64,000 nucleotides of DNA. Origin: Clostridium ganghwense. Its GTDB lineage: Bacteria; Bacillota; Clostridia; Clostridiales; Clostridiaceae. How positions within the stretch are numbered: position 1 is the stretch's first letter; each line of letters begins with the position of its first letter. Positions 52,870 to 62,821 of the stretch are shown here, in pieces. The notes under the pieces were generated by a model. That model saw nothing but the letters and a program-made list of their open reading frames with translations. It ran no database searches and had not been told where the DNA came from. A program made the position numbers and the translations under genes. The DNA lies in assembly GCF_026735165.1 (NCBI RefSeq), contig NZ_JAPQES010000002.1, positions 1 to 64,000 of the forward strand, in the 5' to 3' direction.

Positions 52870-53562
52870 CTACATAGCCTCTATCATGCTCTTTAATATA
52901 TTTGTAGAATTTTCAACAGCGATAGGTATAAATTTTTCATAATCAATGTGAGCACCATTACTAGCATTATCAGAAATTGATCTTATTATAACAAAAGGCA
53001 CATTATTTAGATAGCATACTTGAGCTATACTTCCACCTTCCATTTCACAACCTATAGCATCAAATTCTTCTTTTAACCAATTTATCTTTTCTAAACTTGC
53101 AATAAATTGATCTCCCGATACTATTCTTCCCACAAAACTATTATAATTTGTGTTTTTCTCGCAAGCATTTTTTGCAAGCTTTACTAATTCCTCATCGCAT
53201 TTAAAGTCAAAAGCTTCCAATCTAGGGATTTGTCCAAGTTTATCTCCGAAAACAGATGTATCTATATCGTGTTGTACTAAACTATCAGCAATTACAACAT
53301 CTCCAGGATATATGTTTTCACCAATTCCACCAGCTACACCAACATTTATAATTTTATCAGCTTTATAATCATCAATCAAAATTTGCGTACAAACTGCTGC
53401 ATTAACTTTACCTATACCACTTCTTACTACTACTACTTCTTTATCCCATAAAGTTCCTATATTGAATTGCATTCCTGCTTTAATTTCTTTTTTACTTATT
53501 TTAATATTCTTTAATAAGATTTCTATTTCTTCATCCATTGCACCTATAATTCCAATATCCAT
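52870..53562 (-). CDS. mtnN: 5'-methylthioadenosine/S-adenosylhomocysteine nucleosidase
   Basis: 230 aa. Start DIGIIGAMDEEIEILL, INVGVAGGI, and catalytic region CEMEGGSIAQVCYLNNVPFVIIRSISDNA with the family Glu and Asp. It cleaves MTA and SAH to adenine and thiosugars. The ATG follows AAAGGAG. The promoter is at 53624-53652. Confidence 0.96.
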   Translation of the reverse strand: MDIGIIGAMDEEIEILLKNIKISKKEIKAGMQFNIGTLWDKEVVVVRSGIGKVNAAVCTQILIDDYKADKIINVGVAGGIGENIYPGDVVIADSLVQHDIDTSVFGDKLGQIPRLEAFDFKCDEELVKLAKNACEKNTNYNSFVGRIVSGDQFIASLEKINWLKEEFDAIGCEMEGGSIAQVCYLNNVPFVIIRSISDNASNGAHIDYEKFIPIAVENSTNILKSMIEAM

Positions 53563-53623
53563 ATTTTTTCTCCTTTCACAAATAAAAATTTATCAAAATA
53601 TACAATATTTCTATGCTTATATA

Positions 53624-53652
53624 AGAATACAGTAATACTTTTTTATTGTCAA
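53624..53652 (-). promoter_or_regulatory. Predicted mtnN-aroF promoter
   Basis: A perfect TTGACA (53647-53652) is separated by 17 bp from TATTCT (53624-53629) on the minus strand. It is located just after the divIVA terminator. Confidence 0.65.
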
Positions 53653-53681
53653 CAACGCTGTACTTATCAATAAATTAAAAA

Positions 53682-53702
53682 ATCTCACTCAATGAGTGAG
53701 AT
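53682..53702 (-). terminator. Terminator of divIVA
   Basis: ATCTCACTC pairs with GAGTGAGAT around a 3-nt loop, followed on the minus strand by TTTTTTAATTTATTG. It ends the long division-gene transcript. Confidence 0.85.
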
Positions 53703-53707
53703 ATATA

Positions 53708-54304
53708 CTAATCTTCTTTAGCAAAAAAGCTTTTAATTAAATCTAAATCATTATCAGCATATTCTTGTGTAACTGGTTCTTCATTCTCAATTTCTTTAGC
53801 TTTAACAGGAATCTCAGATACCTCAACGGTACTTCCTACATTATAATTTTTAATAAAATCCCCTTCTAAACTATTAAAAGTCTCTACTTGAGCATTCATA
53901 AAATTTTTAAATTTAGCTCTAAATTTTAAAAATTCTTGTTTTAATCTTTCATAGTCATCATTAATTTTCACAACATCATTATGCGCTTTATCAATTATTT
54001 TTTGTGCAGAGTCATTTGCCTTTTTTATTATTAAATCAGCCTCAGACTGAGCTGATTCTCTTGCTTGCTCTGCAGCATTTTGTGCTAATAATAGAGTGTT
54101 TTGAATTGTAGATTCTATTTTTGAATAATGTTTTATTCTTTCTTCTGACAACTCTAATTTTTCTTTCAAACCTGAATTTTCCTTATATAAAGTTTCATAA
54201 TCCTCAGCAATTTTATCTAAAAATTCATCAACTTCATCACAATCGTAACCTCTAAGGGATTTTTTAAATTCTTTATTGTTTATGTCCATTGATGTTATTA
54301 TCAA
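53708..54304 (-). CDS. divIVA: Cell division protein DivIVA
   Basis: 198 aa using a TTG at 54304, which gives an N-terminus (xIITSMDINNKEFKKSLRGYDCDEVDEFLDKI) aligned with the family; GGGGTGG lies just upstream. GTG at 54313 is an alternative. The lipid-binding N-terminal domain is followed by a long coiled coil and an acidic tail. It marks poles and septa and recruits other division proteins. It is the last gene of the dcw-linked transcript. Confidence 0.93.
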   Translation of the reverse strand: MIITSMDINNKEFKKSLRGYDCDEVDEFLDKIAEDYETLYKENSGLKEKLELSEERIKHYSKIESTIQNTLLLAQNAAEQARESAQSEADLIIKKANDSAQKIIDKAHNDVVKINDDYERLKQEFLKFRAKFKNFMNAQVETFNSLEGDFIKNYNVGSTVEVSEIPVKAKEIENEEPVTQEYADNDLDLIKSFFAKED

Positions 54305-54320
54305 ATTAACCACCCCATAC

Positions 54321-55103
54321 TCATATGTATTTTTTTATTTTTACTTTCGACCTTTGTTTTTGGGTCTTTCCTATCACTTCTAAAATTTTAAACTTCCCAT
54401 ATCCTCTCACAGCAATAATAGTTCCTTCTCTAATACACTGATTTTTATTATTTATTCTTTGATAATCTGTAAGAACTTTTCCTTTATTAATCATATCCAC
54501 AGATGCACTTCTTGATATGTTACATAAAGCTGAAATAACACAATCACTTCTCATGGAAGTAACAATTATATTTTTCTCTTCGAATTTGTATTGAGGAATA
54601 ACACATGAACTACGGTCTAGTATTTCAATACTGCAAGGAGCTCTCCCAATCTTACTCAAATTTTCCTTTACATAATAACAAACTTCGTTAAAAACAGGAA
54701 TATAACAACTTTGGTCTTCAACAATCAAGTCCCCAAATTTTTCTCTTTTAATGCCTAGTGACATTAACGCTCCTAAAAAATCAGAATGCCCTAATTTTGA
54801 AAAAGATGATTTATTATTAATTTTAATCAATTCTACTGGATATTTATGAAAATCTTCATCTTCATATAGTGGTAAAATTGCTATGATTCTTCTTTCACTT
54901 TCCTCAAATACACCAAAGCTCCCTATATTACATTCTAATAAATCGCTTATATTTTTTAATGCATTCCATATACTTGGTGGATAAAATTCGTTTAAATATA
55001 AGGATTTATTAATTTTTATGCTAAGTGCAATTTTATCATAAATATTAGACAAAGCAACCTTATCTTCAAAATCAATATTAGCTAAAAATTCTTTTTTATT
55101 CAT
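54321..55103 (-). CDS. ylmH: YlmH-family S4-domain RNA-binding protein
   Basis: 260 aa. The N-terminal YlmH domain has CNIGSFGVFEESERRIIAILP and GHSDFLGALMSLGIKREKFGDLI. The C-terminal S4 domain is SRSASVDMINKGKVL with the following IREGTIIAVRGYGKF. In Bacillus YlmH recycles stalled nascent-chain/50S complexes. It lies between yggT and divIVA as usual. Confidence 0.93.
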   Translation of the reverse strand: MNKKEFLANIDFEDKVALSNIYDKIALSIKINKSLYLNEFYPPSIWNALKNISDLLECNIGSFGVFEESERRIIAILPLYEDEDFHKYPVELIKINNKSSFSKLGHSDFLGALMSLGIKREKFGDLIVEDQSCYIPVFNEVCYYVKENLSKIGRAPCSIEILDRSSCVIPQYKFEEKNIIVTSMRSDCVISALCNISRSASVDMINKGKVLTDYQRINNKNQCIREGTIIAVRGYGKFKILEVIGKTQKQRSKVKIKKYI

Positions 55104-55106
55104 ACT

Positions 55107-55376
55107 TTATAAAATCCTTAAAACTATACTAACAATATTTCTTAATGCTCCAATAATAAATAAAGCAAGTATAGGTGATAAATCTACAGGCAGTCCAGGA
55201 ATAAGTCTTTCCTGTATTTTTCTTCCTGGTGATAAAAAAGGCTCCGTAAAAATATGTATTGTTTCAGTTATTGTATTTCTGCCTCTATAAATCCATGAAA
55301 GGACTATATCAACTATTATTAAAAGTTCTAAAAGGTCAAATAATAAATTAAATGCACTTCTAAGAATAAGTATCAT
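55107..55376 (-). CDS. YggT-family membrane protein (YlmG)
   Basis: 89 aa from the ATG at 55376; the TTG at 55388 lies inside the ribosome binding site (TTGGAGG). Two membrane segments flank WIYRGRNTITETIHIFTEPFLSPGRKIQERLIPG, the conserved family core. It is thought to affect division or membrane organisation. It lies between sepF and ylmH. Confidence 0.9.
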   Translation of the reverse strand: MILILRSAFNLLFDLLELLIIVDIVLSWIYRGRNTITETIHIFTEPFLSPGRKIQERLIPGLPVDLSPILALFIIGALRNIVSIVLRIL

Positions 55377-55390
55377 TTTATCCTCCAATC

Positions 55391-55852
55391 TTATTTACCC
55401 CAATTTATTAATCCTTTACTTGAAAGTTCACTTTTCAATTCATTTGATATTTCAACATTTGATGGAGATAATATATATACTGCTTTCTCTATTTCTTCAA
55501 GAGAACCTGAAAGAGCATAACTAGCTCCAGCCATAAAATCTAAAAGTCTTTGAGCAATTTTAGACTCAAGGGTAGTCATATTTACTACTATAATCTTTCT
55601 ATTTCTTAAATTATCGCAAATTTCTATAGCTTGATCATAATCAGTAGGTTTAAGTATTATAATTTTTGCACTTGTTGCTGCATGAATACTTACAACTTTA
55701 TTATTTTGTATTTTATGTTTAGATGAATCAAAAATATTATCTATAGGCTGTTCTTCTTCTAAAGAAGCAGCATTTTCCATTTCTTCTATCTCATCTACTT
55801 CATCTTCCAATCCTAAAAAATCCATAACTTTATTTATCATTTTGCCAGCCAT
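55391..55852 (-). CDS. sepF: Cell division protein SepF
   Basis: 153 aa. The short membrane-binding N-terminus ([12 protein letters not shown]) and acidic linker precede the core domain ([53 protein letters not shown]). It anchors and bundles FtsZ. The ATG follows AGGAGG. Confidence 0.95.
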   Translation of the reverse strand: MAGKMINKVMDFLGLEDEVDEIEEMENAASLEEEQPIDNIFDSSKHKIQNNKVVSIHAATSAKIIILKPTDYDQAIEICDNLRNRKIIVVNMTTLESKIAQRLLDFMAGASYALSGSLEEIEKAVYILSPSNVEISNELKSELSSKGLINWGK

Positions 55853-55864
55853 TTTATATCCCTC

Positions 55865-56533
55865 CTAAATATTTTTATACATTCTCTTTCCAAATATACC
55901 TTCACCTATTCTTACCATATTTGCTCCCTCTGAAATAGCTATTTTATAATCTCCAGTCATACCCATTGAAAGATATTCCATTCTAACATTAGAATACTGT
56001 TTTTTAGCTAAATCATCATAGATTCTTTTCATTTTTGCAAAGTATTTTCTACAGCTCTCTTCATCTCCTTTAGGAATTACTGTCATAATTCCTTTAACCT
56101 TCACACTACTACACTTTTCACAAGCACTTATTAGTTCTTCTAGATTTTCTTCTAATATACCTGACTTATTAGGATCACGTCCTATATTTATCTGAATTAA
56201 AACATTGGCAATCTGCCCTTTGGCAGCATATTTCTTTTCAATTTCTTCTAAAAGTTTAATATTATCTAATGAATGTATTAAATATACTTTACCTACAATA
56301 TATTTTACTTTATTCCTTTGTAGATGTCCAATTAAATGCCATCTTACATCAGAATGAAATTTTTCAACTTTCTCTGTAAATTCTTGAACTTTATTTTCTC
56401 CAAAATCTCTAGCTCCAGCTTGATAAGCTTCTTCAAGCTCTTCAATGGTTCTAGTTTTTGAAACAGAAATAAGTGTAATATCATCAGATATTTCATTTTT
56501 AATTTTGTTAATATTCTCTGCTATACACACCAT
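55865..56533 (-). CDS. YggS-family pyridoxal-phosphate homeostasis protein
   Basis: 222 aa. The PLP lysine lies in ISVSKTRTIEELEEAYQAGARDFGENKVQEF, with WHLIGHLQRNKVKYI and SMGMTGDYKIAISEGANMVRIGEGIFG. It is an alanine-racemase-like TIM barrel without racemase activity that buffers free PLP. It occupies the ylmE position before sepF. The ATG follows AAGGGG. Confidence 0.94.
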   Translation of the reverse strand: MVCIAENINKIKNEISDDITLISVSKTRTIEELEEAYQAGARDFGENKVQEFTEKVEKFHSDVRWHLIGHLQRNKVKYIVGKVYLIHSLDNIKLLEEIEKKYAAKGQIANVLIQINIGRDPNKSGILEENLEELISACEKCSSVKVKGIMTVIPKGDEESCRKYFAKMKRIYDDLAKKQYSNVRMEYLSMGMTGDYKIAISEGANMVRIGEGIFGKRMYKNI

Positions 56534-56552
56534 TATCTACCCCTTATAAATA

Positions 56553-57296
56553 TTATTTAGTATTATCTTTTTTAACCTCTGTCATATATTTATATTCTAT
56601 TTTTCCTTCATTAGCTAAAATTTTTATTTTGTCTGACTTAATTATATTTACATCTATACCTCTTAATTTTAAATAAGTCAAATACCCCATGTCAGATGTC
56701 ATGTAACTATATATTTTGTCTTTGTTTCCAATTACTTTTATATTAAATGGAGCTGGTATTTTTATTCCATCTAACTCAATAAATGCTCCCCAACAGAAAA
56801 TATCTGATTTATCAATAATCCTCTGACCATTTATAGATATAACTTCTGCTCCAGCATTTTTAAGCTCATTAACTAGATTAATGATATCATTATCATGTAT
56901 AATCCCTGCTTTTTGGTCAATAGCATCTTCTACATTTCCTGAAAAATCACTACTAGCATCTTTTAACTTTATTACTATTCCTTGTCCCTCTACATCAATA
57001 TTGCCTAAAGTCATTTCATTATTGAAAATCTCTTTATTCATTTCTCTTATAATCTGAAATTTATCATTTTGATTTTCAAGATATTTCTCTAATTTTTTAC
57101 GTTCTTTATAGTATGTTTCTTGCAAATTTGAAATATCTTTATTTAACTTATTAACATAATCATATGCTTCTTGGTACTCTGTTGGAGTCAAAAACACTTT
57201 ATTATTTATTTTCTTCAAATTCATATTTGATGAAATTAATACCCCTATAATTATAGAAGCAATAAAAACAAATATTGTTGCTTCATTTGTTTTCAT
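56553..57296 (-). CDS. DUF881 family protein, copy 1
   Basis: 247 aa. One N-terminal membrane segment (EATIFVFIASIIIGVLISSN), a coiled coil (DKLNKDISNLQETYYKERKKLEKYLEN region) and a C-terminal domain with GQGIVIKLKDASSDF, AGAEVISINGQRI and IKVIGNKDKIYSYM. Function unknown; extracellular division-site factor suspected from context. It is paired with a second DUF881 gene at 57663, flanking the sbp gene. Confidence 0.9.
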   Translation of the reverse strand: MKTNEATIFVFIASIIIGVLISSNMNLKKINNKVFLTPTEYQEAYDYVNKLNKDISNLQETYYKERKKLEKYLENQNDKFQIIREMNKEIFNNEMTLGNIDVEGQGIVIKLKDASSDFSGNVEDAIDQKAGIIHDNDIINLVNELKNAGAEVISINGQRIIDKSDIFCWGAFIELDGIKIPAPFNIKVIGNKDKIYSYMTSDMGYLTYLKLRGIDVNIIKSDKIKILANEGKIEYKYMTEVKKDNTK

Positions 57297-57308
57297 TTAC
57301 TCACCTCA

Positions 57309-57647
57309 TTAATGTGACTTTGCTTTTTCCAATAATAATCTTCTTACTGCTGCAAAATTATTAAATATTCTTTCACCAAATACAATAACAGCAGCTAAAT
57401 ATATAGGCATCCCCAATTTATCACCAAGGTATGTAAGTGCTGCTGCTAAAACAGCATTTCCAAAAAAACCTGAAATAAATATATCTGTTCTAAATCTTTT
57501 ATCAATTGATGCTTTTATAGCTCCAAATACAGAATCTAAACACGCAAAAATTGCAACAGACAAATATGGTGAAAATTTCAGGGGAATACTTATATCCCAA
57601 AACATTCCTATAATAGTTCCAATTAGCAATCCAATGAATATAATCAT
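57309..57647 (-). CDS. sbp: Small basic protein Sbp (DUF1290)
   Basis: 112 aa, three membrane segments. Conserved core: PLKFSPYLSVAIFACLDSVFGAIKASIDKRFRTDIFISGFFGNAVLAAALTYLGDKLG. It lies between the two DUF881 genes, the same order as ylxW-sbp-ylxX in Bacillus. Function unknown. The ATG follows GAGGTG. Confidence 0.92.
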   Translation of the reverse strand: MIIFIGLLIGTIIGMFWDISIPLKFSPYLSVAIFACLDSVFGAIKASIDKRFRTDIFISGFFGNAVLAAALTYLGDKLGMPIYLAAVIVFGERIFNNFAAVRRLLLEKAKSH

Positions 57648-57662
57648 TTAAAACACCTCGAG

Positions 57663-58376
57663 TTATTTTTTTATAGGCTTAGCATATTCGAACTTTAAGC
57701 TCTTATCATACTTATTAACTTCTATCTCATCTGTAAAATCATATTTTATATCACAACCTTCAAATCCAACATCAAGCACTCCTGGAAATTCTAGCGCAGC
57801 TTTTAGCTTTGCTTTGTTTCCTATGGCTTTTATTGTAATACGCTTATATGGAGATATTCTTTCCTCATTTATTGTAATATAATTACTTGCATTTCTTATA
57901 CCTGTTCTTGAAGTAATTCTAATATCATTAATTGATATAGCTTCAGCATCTGCAGCCTTTAGTTCATTTATAATTCTAAGCAAATCAGTATCAACTATTG
58001 TTGATGTCTCAGCATTAGGATTAAAAATAGTATTTTGGGGTGTTATATACAACGTCACACCTTCTCCTTGAACATCTATACTTCCTGTAAGAATTCTAGT
58101 ATCTTCTAGTTTTTTAACTATTTCTTTTGTCAATTCATCATTACTAGCTGCAGCACCTTCATAATTTTTTATTTGAGTTTGAAGTTCATTTATTTTTTTC
58201 TCCATTCCTTCTTTTTGCTTTTTCAATTGTTCAATTTCAAGCGTAATCTGTGCAACATTAGTATCTTGCTCAGAACTCTTTCGCTGACTAGCAATTGACT
58301 TTAACTGATAGGTAATCATAAAACCTAATAAAATACATACTATTCCTACAGAAATCTGTGAACGCATTTTTTTCAT
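57663..58376 (-). CDS. DUF881 family protein, copy 2
   Basis: 237 aa. The N-terminal membrane segment ISVGIVCILLGFMITYQLKSI and coiled coil (EIEQLKKQKEGMEKKINELQTQIKNYE) resemble copy 1. The C-terminal domain has GEGVTLYITPQN, TDLLRIINELKAADAEAISINDIRI and IKAIGNKAKLKAALEFPG. It is encoded just after ftsQ, with AGGAGG before the ATG. Confidence 0.9.
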   Translation of the reverse strand: MKKMRSQISVGIVCILLGFMITYQLKSIASQRKSSEQDTNVAQITLEIEQLKKQKEGMEKKINELQTQIKNYEGAAASNDELTKEIVKKLEDTRILTGSIDVQGEGVTLYITPQNTIFNPNAETSTIVDTDLLRIINELKAADAEAISINDIRITSRTGIRNASNYITINEERISPYKRITIKAIGNKAKLKAALEFPGVLDVGFEGCDIKYDFTDEIEVNKYDKSLKFEYAKPIKK

Positions 58377-58387
58377 AGTAGGTCCTC

Positions 58388-59182
58388 CTAATTTTCAACT
58401 AAAAATACAGGGTTTCCTTTAAAACTCACATCTATATACCCTTTTTTATCAATTAGCTTATTATCTAATAGAATATTTATAGCTTTATTAATTTTTTCTT
58501 GTAATTTATCACTTGTCCCAATTTTAACCATCATATTTCCATAATACATTTTTATATCTGTTAAGTCCTTAATATCTACTATAGAAGGTTCAGGAATTCC
58601 ATCTTTAAAATTTCTTATCAACTCTGTAATATCATTTATAAGCTTAATTTTTCTTTGATTACTATCATCTAATACTTCTCCAAGCTTATATTGTTTTCCT
58701 TCATATCCAATTAATTTAAGCAATTTCATTCCATTTACAGAGTTTTTCTCTTCTAAAACAATTCCATTTTTATCAATAACCCAATATTTATTATCCTTAT
58801 TTACATAAAACACTGCTGTTCTTTCTTCAACATGTATATTTATCTTATTTGGAAGTTTTCTCTTAATCTCTACATTTAATATATACGGATTAGATAGTAT
58901 ACTAGTTCTACTTTTTTTTAAATTTAAGTAAAATATATTTTCCCCCAAATTAATTTGGGACAATTTTTTTATTTCTTCTGAACTTATATTTCTATTATTT
59001 GAAATTTGTATATCTTTAATATTAAAATAAGAAAGCTTTAAACATAAAGTAACTGCTAAAGATATTAAAATTATTATAATCGTAATATATCTTTTTATTC
59101 TTACTTTTTTTCTTCTTTTTTCAATTAATTCATTCTTGTATTTATTTTTAGATTTATTATTTACTTTTGGCTTGGCAGTCAT
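58388..59182 (-). CDS. ftsQ: Cell division protein FtsQ/DivIB
   Basis: 264 aa from the ATG at 59182 after GAGGGGTAAAGGG; the longer frame to 59230 is not supported. A basic cytoplasmic start (KNKYKNELIEKRRKKVRIKR), a membrane segment (YITIIIILISLAVTLCL), then a POTRA domain (FNIKDIQISNNRNISSEEIKKLSQI) and FtsQ domain. It links early and late division proteins. Confidence 0.93.
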   Translation of the reverse strand: MTAKPKVNNKSKNKYKNELIEKRRKKVRIKRYITIIIILISLAVTLCLKLSYFNIKDIQISNNRNISSEEIKKLSQINLGENIFYLNLKKSRTSILSNPYILNVEIKRKLPNKINIHVEERTAVFYVNKDNKYWVIDKNGIVLEEKNSVNGMKLLKLIGYEGKQYKLGEVLDDSNQRKIKLINDITELIRNFKDGIPEPSIVDIKDLTDIKMYYGNMMVKIGTSDKLQEKINKAINILLDNKLIDKKGYIDVSFKGNPVFLVEN

Positions 59183-59290
59183 CCCTTTACCCCTCAAATT
59201 TTTAATAATTACATACCTATATAATACCACATATTGTATTAGGATTAAATGTATTTAATATTTTTTTAAATTAAATTAATATATTAAAAC

Positions 59291-59325
59291 ACAAATACAG
59301 CACTGCTTAGCAATGCTGTATTTGT
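59291..59325 (-). terminator. Terminator after ftsW
   Basis: ACAAATACAGCA pairs with TGCTGTATTTGT around an 11-nt loop, directly abutting the ftsW stop; TTTTAATAT follows on the minus strand. It may limit read-through into ftsQ. Confidence 0.65.
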
Positions 59326-60438
59326 TTAGTTGCTTGTTTGTCTAGATATATTAAGCAATATTCCCATAGCAATCAAGTTAAAAACTAAAGATGACCCTCC
59401 ATAACTTATAAAAGGAAGTGGTACCCCTGTTACTGGCATTGAACCTGTTACAACAGCAATATTGATAATAGCTTGTATTGCTATTACAGCCGTTATACCT
59501 ATAGCAAGCAATGTTCCGTATATATCACTAGCTCTAACGGCAGTTCTTATACCACGCCAAATGAATACCAAAAATAATGAAATAACAAAAATGCATCCCA
59601 CAAGCCCTAGTTCTTCACCAATTATAGAAAATATAAAATCATTATGAGGTTCTGGTATATAATAACATTTTTGTCTTGACTGACCTAGTCCTGTTCCCAA
59701 TATTCCTCCTGAACCTAAGGCTAAAAGTGATTGAATAAGCTGATATCCGTCTCCTCTAGGATCTTCCCAAGGATTAAGAAAACTTATAAATCTTTTCATT
59801 CTATAAGGTTCCAGTACAATACCACCAACTCCAGCAAGTCCCACCAATAATAATACAAATGCTATATGTTTTTTTCTGCAACCTGATGCAAATAACACTA
59901 TAATAGTAACAATCATAATTACTGATGCTATACTTAGATTTTTCTCAAGTAATATAAGCCCAGCATAAAATCCTGAAACTACCAAGTATGGAAAAATTCC
60001 ATACTTAAAATTCTTTATTCTTTCACCTTTATTTTCTATACTCTTAGCCAGATACAAAACAACTACATATTTAGCTATCTCTGATGGTTGAATAGATGCA
60101 CCGCCCGGAAGGTATATCCACCTTCTTGCACCATGATTATCGTGAAAAGCAAATACAGCTAGGAGCAAACCTACTGTCAAAATCATAAATAAACCAGTCT
60201 TATTTTTTAAAACATGATAATCAACCTTCTCTGCAACTATCATACAAGTTATACCTAGAATAGCCCATACGCCTTGTTTCTTTAAAAAATACATATCATC
60301 ATTTCTATACATCTTACTATGTAATGCCGTATATGAACTTGCACTATATACCATTACTATTCCTACAGCAACTAAAATCATTATAGTTGCAAATAATATA
60401 AAATCAACTTGACCCATTTTAGCTTTGGGTTTTTTCAT
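59326..60438 (-). CDS. ftsW: SEDS peptidoglycan glycosyltransferase FtsW/SpoVE
   Basis: 370 aa, about ten membrane segments. SEDS motifs: VYSASSYTALH, KVDYHVLKN, GARRWIYLPGGASIQPSEIAK, YQLIQSLLALGSGGILGTGLGQS, PEPHNDFIFSIIGEELG and TGVPLPFISYGGSS. It polymerises lipid II with a partner PBP. FtsW (vegetative) and SpoVE (sporulation) cannot be told apart by eye. Location between mraY and ftsQ matches spoVE in Bacillus and ftsW in some clostridia. The ATG follows AGGAGG. Confidence 0.9.
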   Translation of the reverse strand: MKKPKAKMGQVDFILFATIMILVAVGIVMVYSASSYTALHSKMYRNDDMYFLKKQGVWAILGITCMIVAEKVDYHVLKNKTGLFMILTVGLLLAVFAFHDNHGARRWIYLPGGASIQPSEIAKYVVVLYLAKSIENKGERIKNFKYGIFPYLVVSGFYAGLILLEKNLSIASVIMIVTIIVLFASGCRKKHIAFVLLLVGLAGVGGIVLEPYRMKRFISFLNPWEDPRGDGYQLIQSLLALGSGGILGTGLGQSRQKCYYIPEPHNDFIFSIIGEELGLVGCIFVISLFLVFIWRGIRTAVRASDIYGTLLAIGITAVIAIQAIINIAVVTGSMPVTGVPLPFISYGGSSLVFNLIAMGILLNISRQTSN

Positions 60439-60462
60439 AATATATCCTCCTATTTAAATTAC

Positions 60463-61434
60463 TTATAAGGACAAGATATTCATTAATGACAAAAATCCTA
60501 TTAAACACAATATAACAGTTACAATAGAAAACACTGTAACAACCTTAGTTTCATGCCATCCACTTAATTCAAAGTGATGATGTAGAGGTGCCATTTTAAA
60601 TATTCTTTTCCCAAATAATTTATTTGAAGCAACTTGTAGAATTACAGATACTGTTTCAGCCACATATATTCCTCCAACTATAATAATCAGCAAAGGAAGT
60701 TTTAATATCATAGCCACTACTCCAACTGCTCCTCCTAAAGCTAAAGAACCAGTATCGCCCATGAATATTTGAGCTGGGTGAGCATTGTATCTTAAAAATC
60801 CTAAAAGAGCTCCCCCTACTGTTGCACAAAATATTGCAAGAGTATAATGTCCTGTTGCAAAACTTACTACTGCGAAAAAAGTCATTACAAGTAAAGTTAC
60901 ACTTGTTGAAAGACCATCCAGTCCATCAGTTAAATTCACCGCATTGGTTGTTGCAGAGAAATATAATACTATAAAAGGTATATAAAATATACCTAAATCC
61001 CATGTTTGGTGGGTAAAAGGAATTATTATACTACTTCCTATATTCGAACTCTTATACCCATAAAAAGCTATTGCAGTTGAAACTAAAAGCAGCAATAACA
61101 TTTTTTGTTTAGCACTTAATCCTTCATTTTTCTTATGTACTATTTTAAGAAAATCATCTATGAAACCAATAATTCCAAATCCAACAAAAGCAAGAATTGC
61201 TAATATAATCTCAAATCCAGGTTTCTTTAAAATAATAAATATTGTAATAACACTTGATAGTATGAATATTATTCCTCCCATAGTAGGAGTACCTGATTTG
61301 ACTTTATGACTTTCTGGTCCTTCTTCTCTTATATTCTGACCAAATTTCAATTTATGCAATATAGGAATTAATATTGGTCCTTGAAGTAATGCTATTACAA
61401 ATGCTACCAATACTGAATAAATCATTAAACTCAT
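60463..61434 (-). CDS. mraY: Phospho-N-acetylmuramoyl-pentapeptide transferase
   Basis: 323 aa, ten membrane segments. Motifs: [46 protein letters not shown] and [17 protein letters not shown]. It makes lipid I from UDP-MurNAc-pentapeptide and undecaprenyl phosphate. The ATG follows AAAGGAG. Confidence 0.97.
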   Translation of the reverse strand: MSLMIYSVLVAFVIALLQGPILIPILHKLKFGQNIREEGPESHKVKSGTPTMGGIIFILSSVITIFIILKKPGFEIILAILAFVGFGIIGFIDDFLKIVHKKNEGLSAKQKMLLLLLVSTAIAFYGYKSSNIGSSIIIPFTHQTWDLGIFYIPFIVLYFSATTNAVNLTDGLDGLSTSVTLLVMTFFAVVSFATGHYTLAIFCATVGGALLGFLRYNAHPAQIFMGDTGSLALGGAVGVVAMILKLPLLIIIVGGIYVAETVSVILQVASNKLFGKRIFKMAPLHHHFELSGWHETKVVTVFSIVTVILCLIGFLSLMNILSL

Positions 61435-61447
61435 TTTTATATCTCCT

Positions 61448-62821
61448 TTAGTAATTTTTAGCCTTAAGTTCTTTTACAATATCTTCAAACTTCATACTTC
61501 TTGATGCTTTGATTAGTATTATATCTTCATGAGTAATATTGCTTACCAAATATTCTCCAGCTTCTTTTGTATTATCAAAGCTTTTGAAACCTTTATTGTT
61601 ATTAAAGCCCTCTTTATAAGCTGAATCGTATTCTCCAATACTTAAAAGTTCATCAACTCCTACTTCAGCTGCATATTTTCCAATATCTTTATGAGCATTA
61701 TAAGACTCTTCACCAAGCTCCTTCATAGTTCCAAGTACAGCAATTTTTCTTTTACCTTTTATAGTACTCATAACATCCAAAGCAGCTTCCATAGAATCTG
61801 GACTCGCATTATAACAGTCATCTATTATAGTATAACTACCGCACTTTACTATATCTAATCGCATAGATGTTACACTAAGATTTTTTATTCCACTTTTAAG
61901 CTTATCATACTCTATCCCTAAAATTCTTCCAGTAGCAATAGCCAATAGAGAATTTAAAATATTATGTCTTCCTGGAACTTCTATATAAAATTCTTCTCTA
62001 CTTTTTCCATCTAAAACAGAAAATTTTATACTATTTTCATTTACTTCAATATCTTCTGCTTTATATTCTACTTTGCCCTCAAATCCAATTCTAGCAGTTT
62101 CATATTTTTCTTCACATACTGTAGCTAAAAGATCATTTTCATTATTCAACACTAATACACATTCTTTTGTGAAAAAGTCTGTTATCTCCATTTTAGCTTT
62201 CAGTATATTTTCTCTAGTTTTTAAATTTTCTATATGAGATATGCCAACATTTGTAATTATAGCAATGTCAGGTCTTGCTACTTTTGCCAATCTGTGAATT
62301 TCACCTAAATCACTCATCCCCATCTCAAGAACAGCTACATCATAACTATTATCAAGTTCAAATACCATCAAAGGTAATCCTATTTCATTATTAAAATTCC
62401 CTTTTGTTTTAAATACTTTAAACTGAGAACTTAAAGCTGCTGCTGTTAAATCTTTTGTTGACGTTTTTCCTGTAGAACCTGTAATTCCTACAACTTTAAC
62501 ATCCAACTTACTTCTATAATATTGCGCTAAATCTAATAAAGCTTTTTTTGTATCTTTAACTAAAATAACTGAGGTATTAGAATTTAATTCTTTTGTATCA
62601 AACTTTATTTCATCTACTATGCATAAATTAGCACCTTTTCCACTAGCTTCCTTTATGAAATCATTTCCGTTAAAATTTTCACCTTTTAATGCGACAAATA
62701 TACTATCTTTACATATTTTTCTTGTATCTGTGCTTAAATAATTATATTTATGTATTTCTTTATTTATGTATATTTTTCCGTCAATAGCATTAACTATTTC
62801 CTCAAAGCTTAAACGTTCCAT
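61448..62821 (-). CDS. murF: UDP-MurNAc-tripeptide D-Ala-D-Ala ligase
   Basis: 457 aa. P-loop [21 protein letters not shown], then [41 protein letters not shown] and [15 protein letters not shown]. Adds D-Ala-D-Ala to the UDP-MurNAc tripeptide. It starts directly after murE (no gap), AAAGGAG before the ATG being inside murE. Confidence 0.96.
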   Translation of the reverse strand: MERLSFEEIVNAIDGKIYINKEIHKYNYLSTDTRKICKDSIFVALKGENFNGNDFIKEASGKGANLCIVDEIKFDTKELNSNTSVILVKDTKKALLDLAQYYRSKLDVKVVGITGSTGKTSTKDLTAAALSSQFKVFKTKGNFNNEIGLPLMVFELDNSYDVAVLEMGMSDLGEIHRLAKVARPDIAIITNVGISHIENLKTRENILKAKMEITDFFTKECVLVLNNENDLLATVCEEKYETARIGFEGKVEYKAEDIEVNENSIKFSVLDGKSREEFYIEVPGRHNILNSLLAIATGRILGIEYDKLKSGIKNLSVTSMRLDIVKCGSYTIIDDCYNASPDSMEAALDVMSTIKGKRKIAVLGTMKELGEESYNAHKDIGKYAAEVGVDELLSIGEYDSAYKEGFNNNKGFKSFDNTKEAGEYLVSNITHEDIILIKASRSMKFEDIVKELKAKNY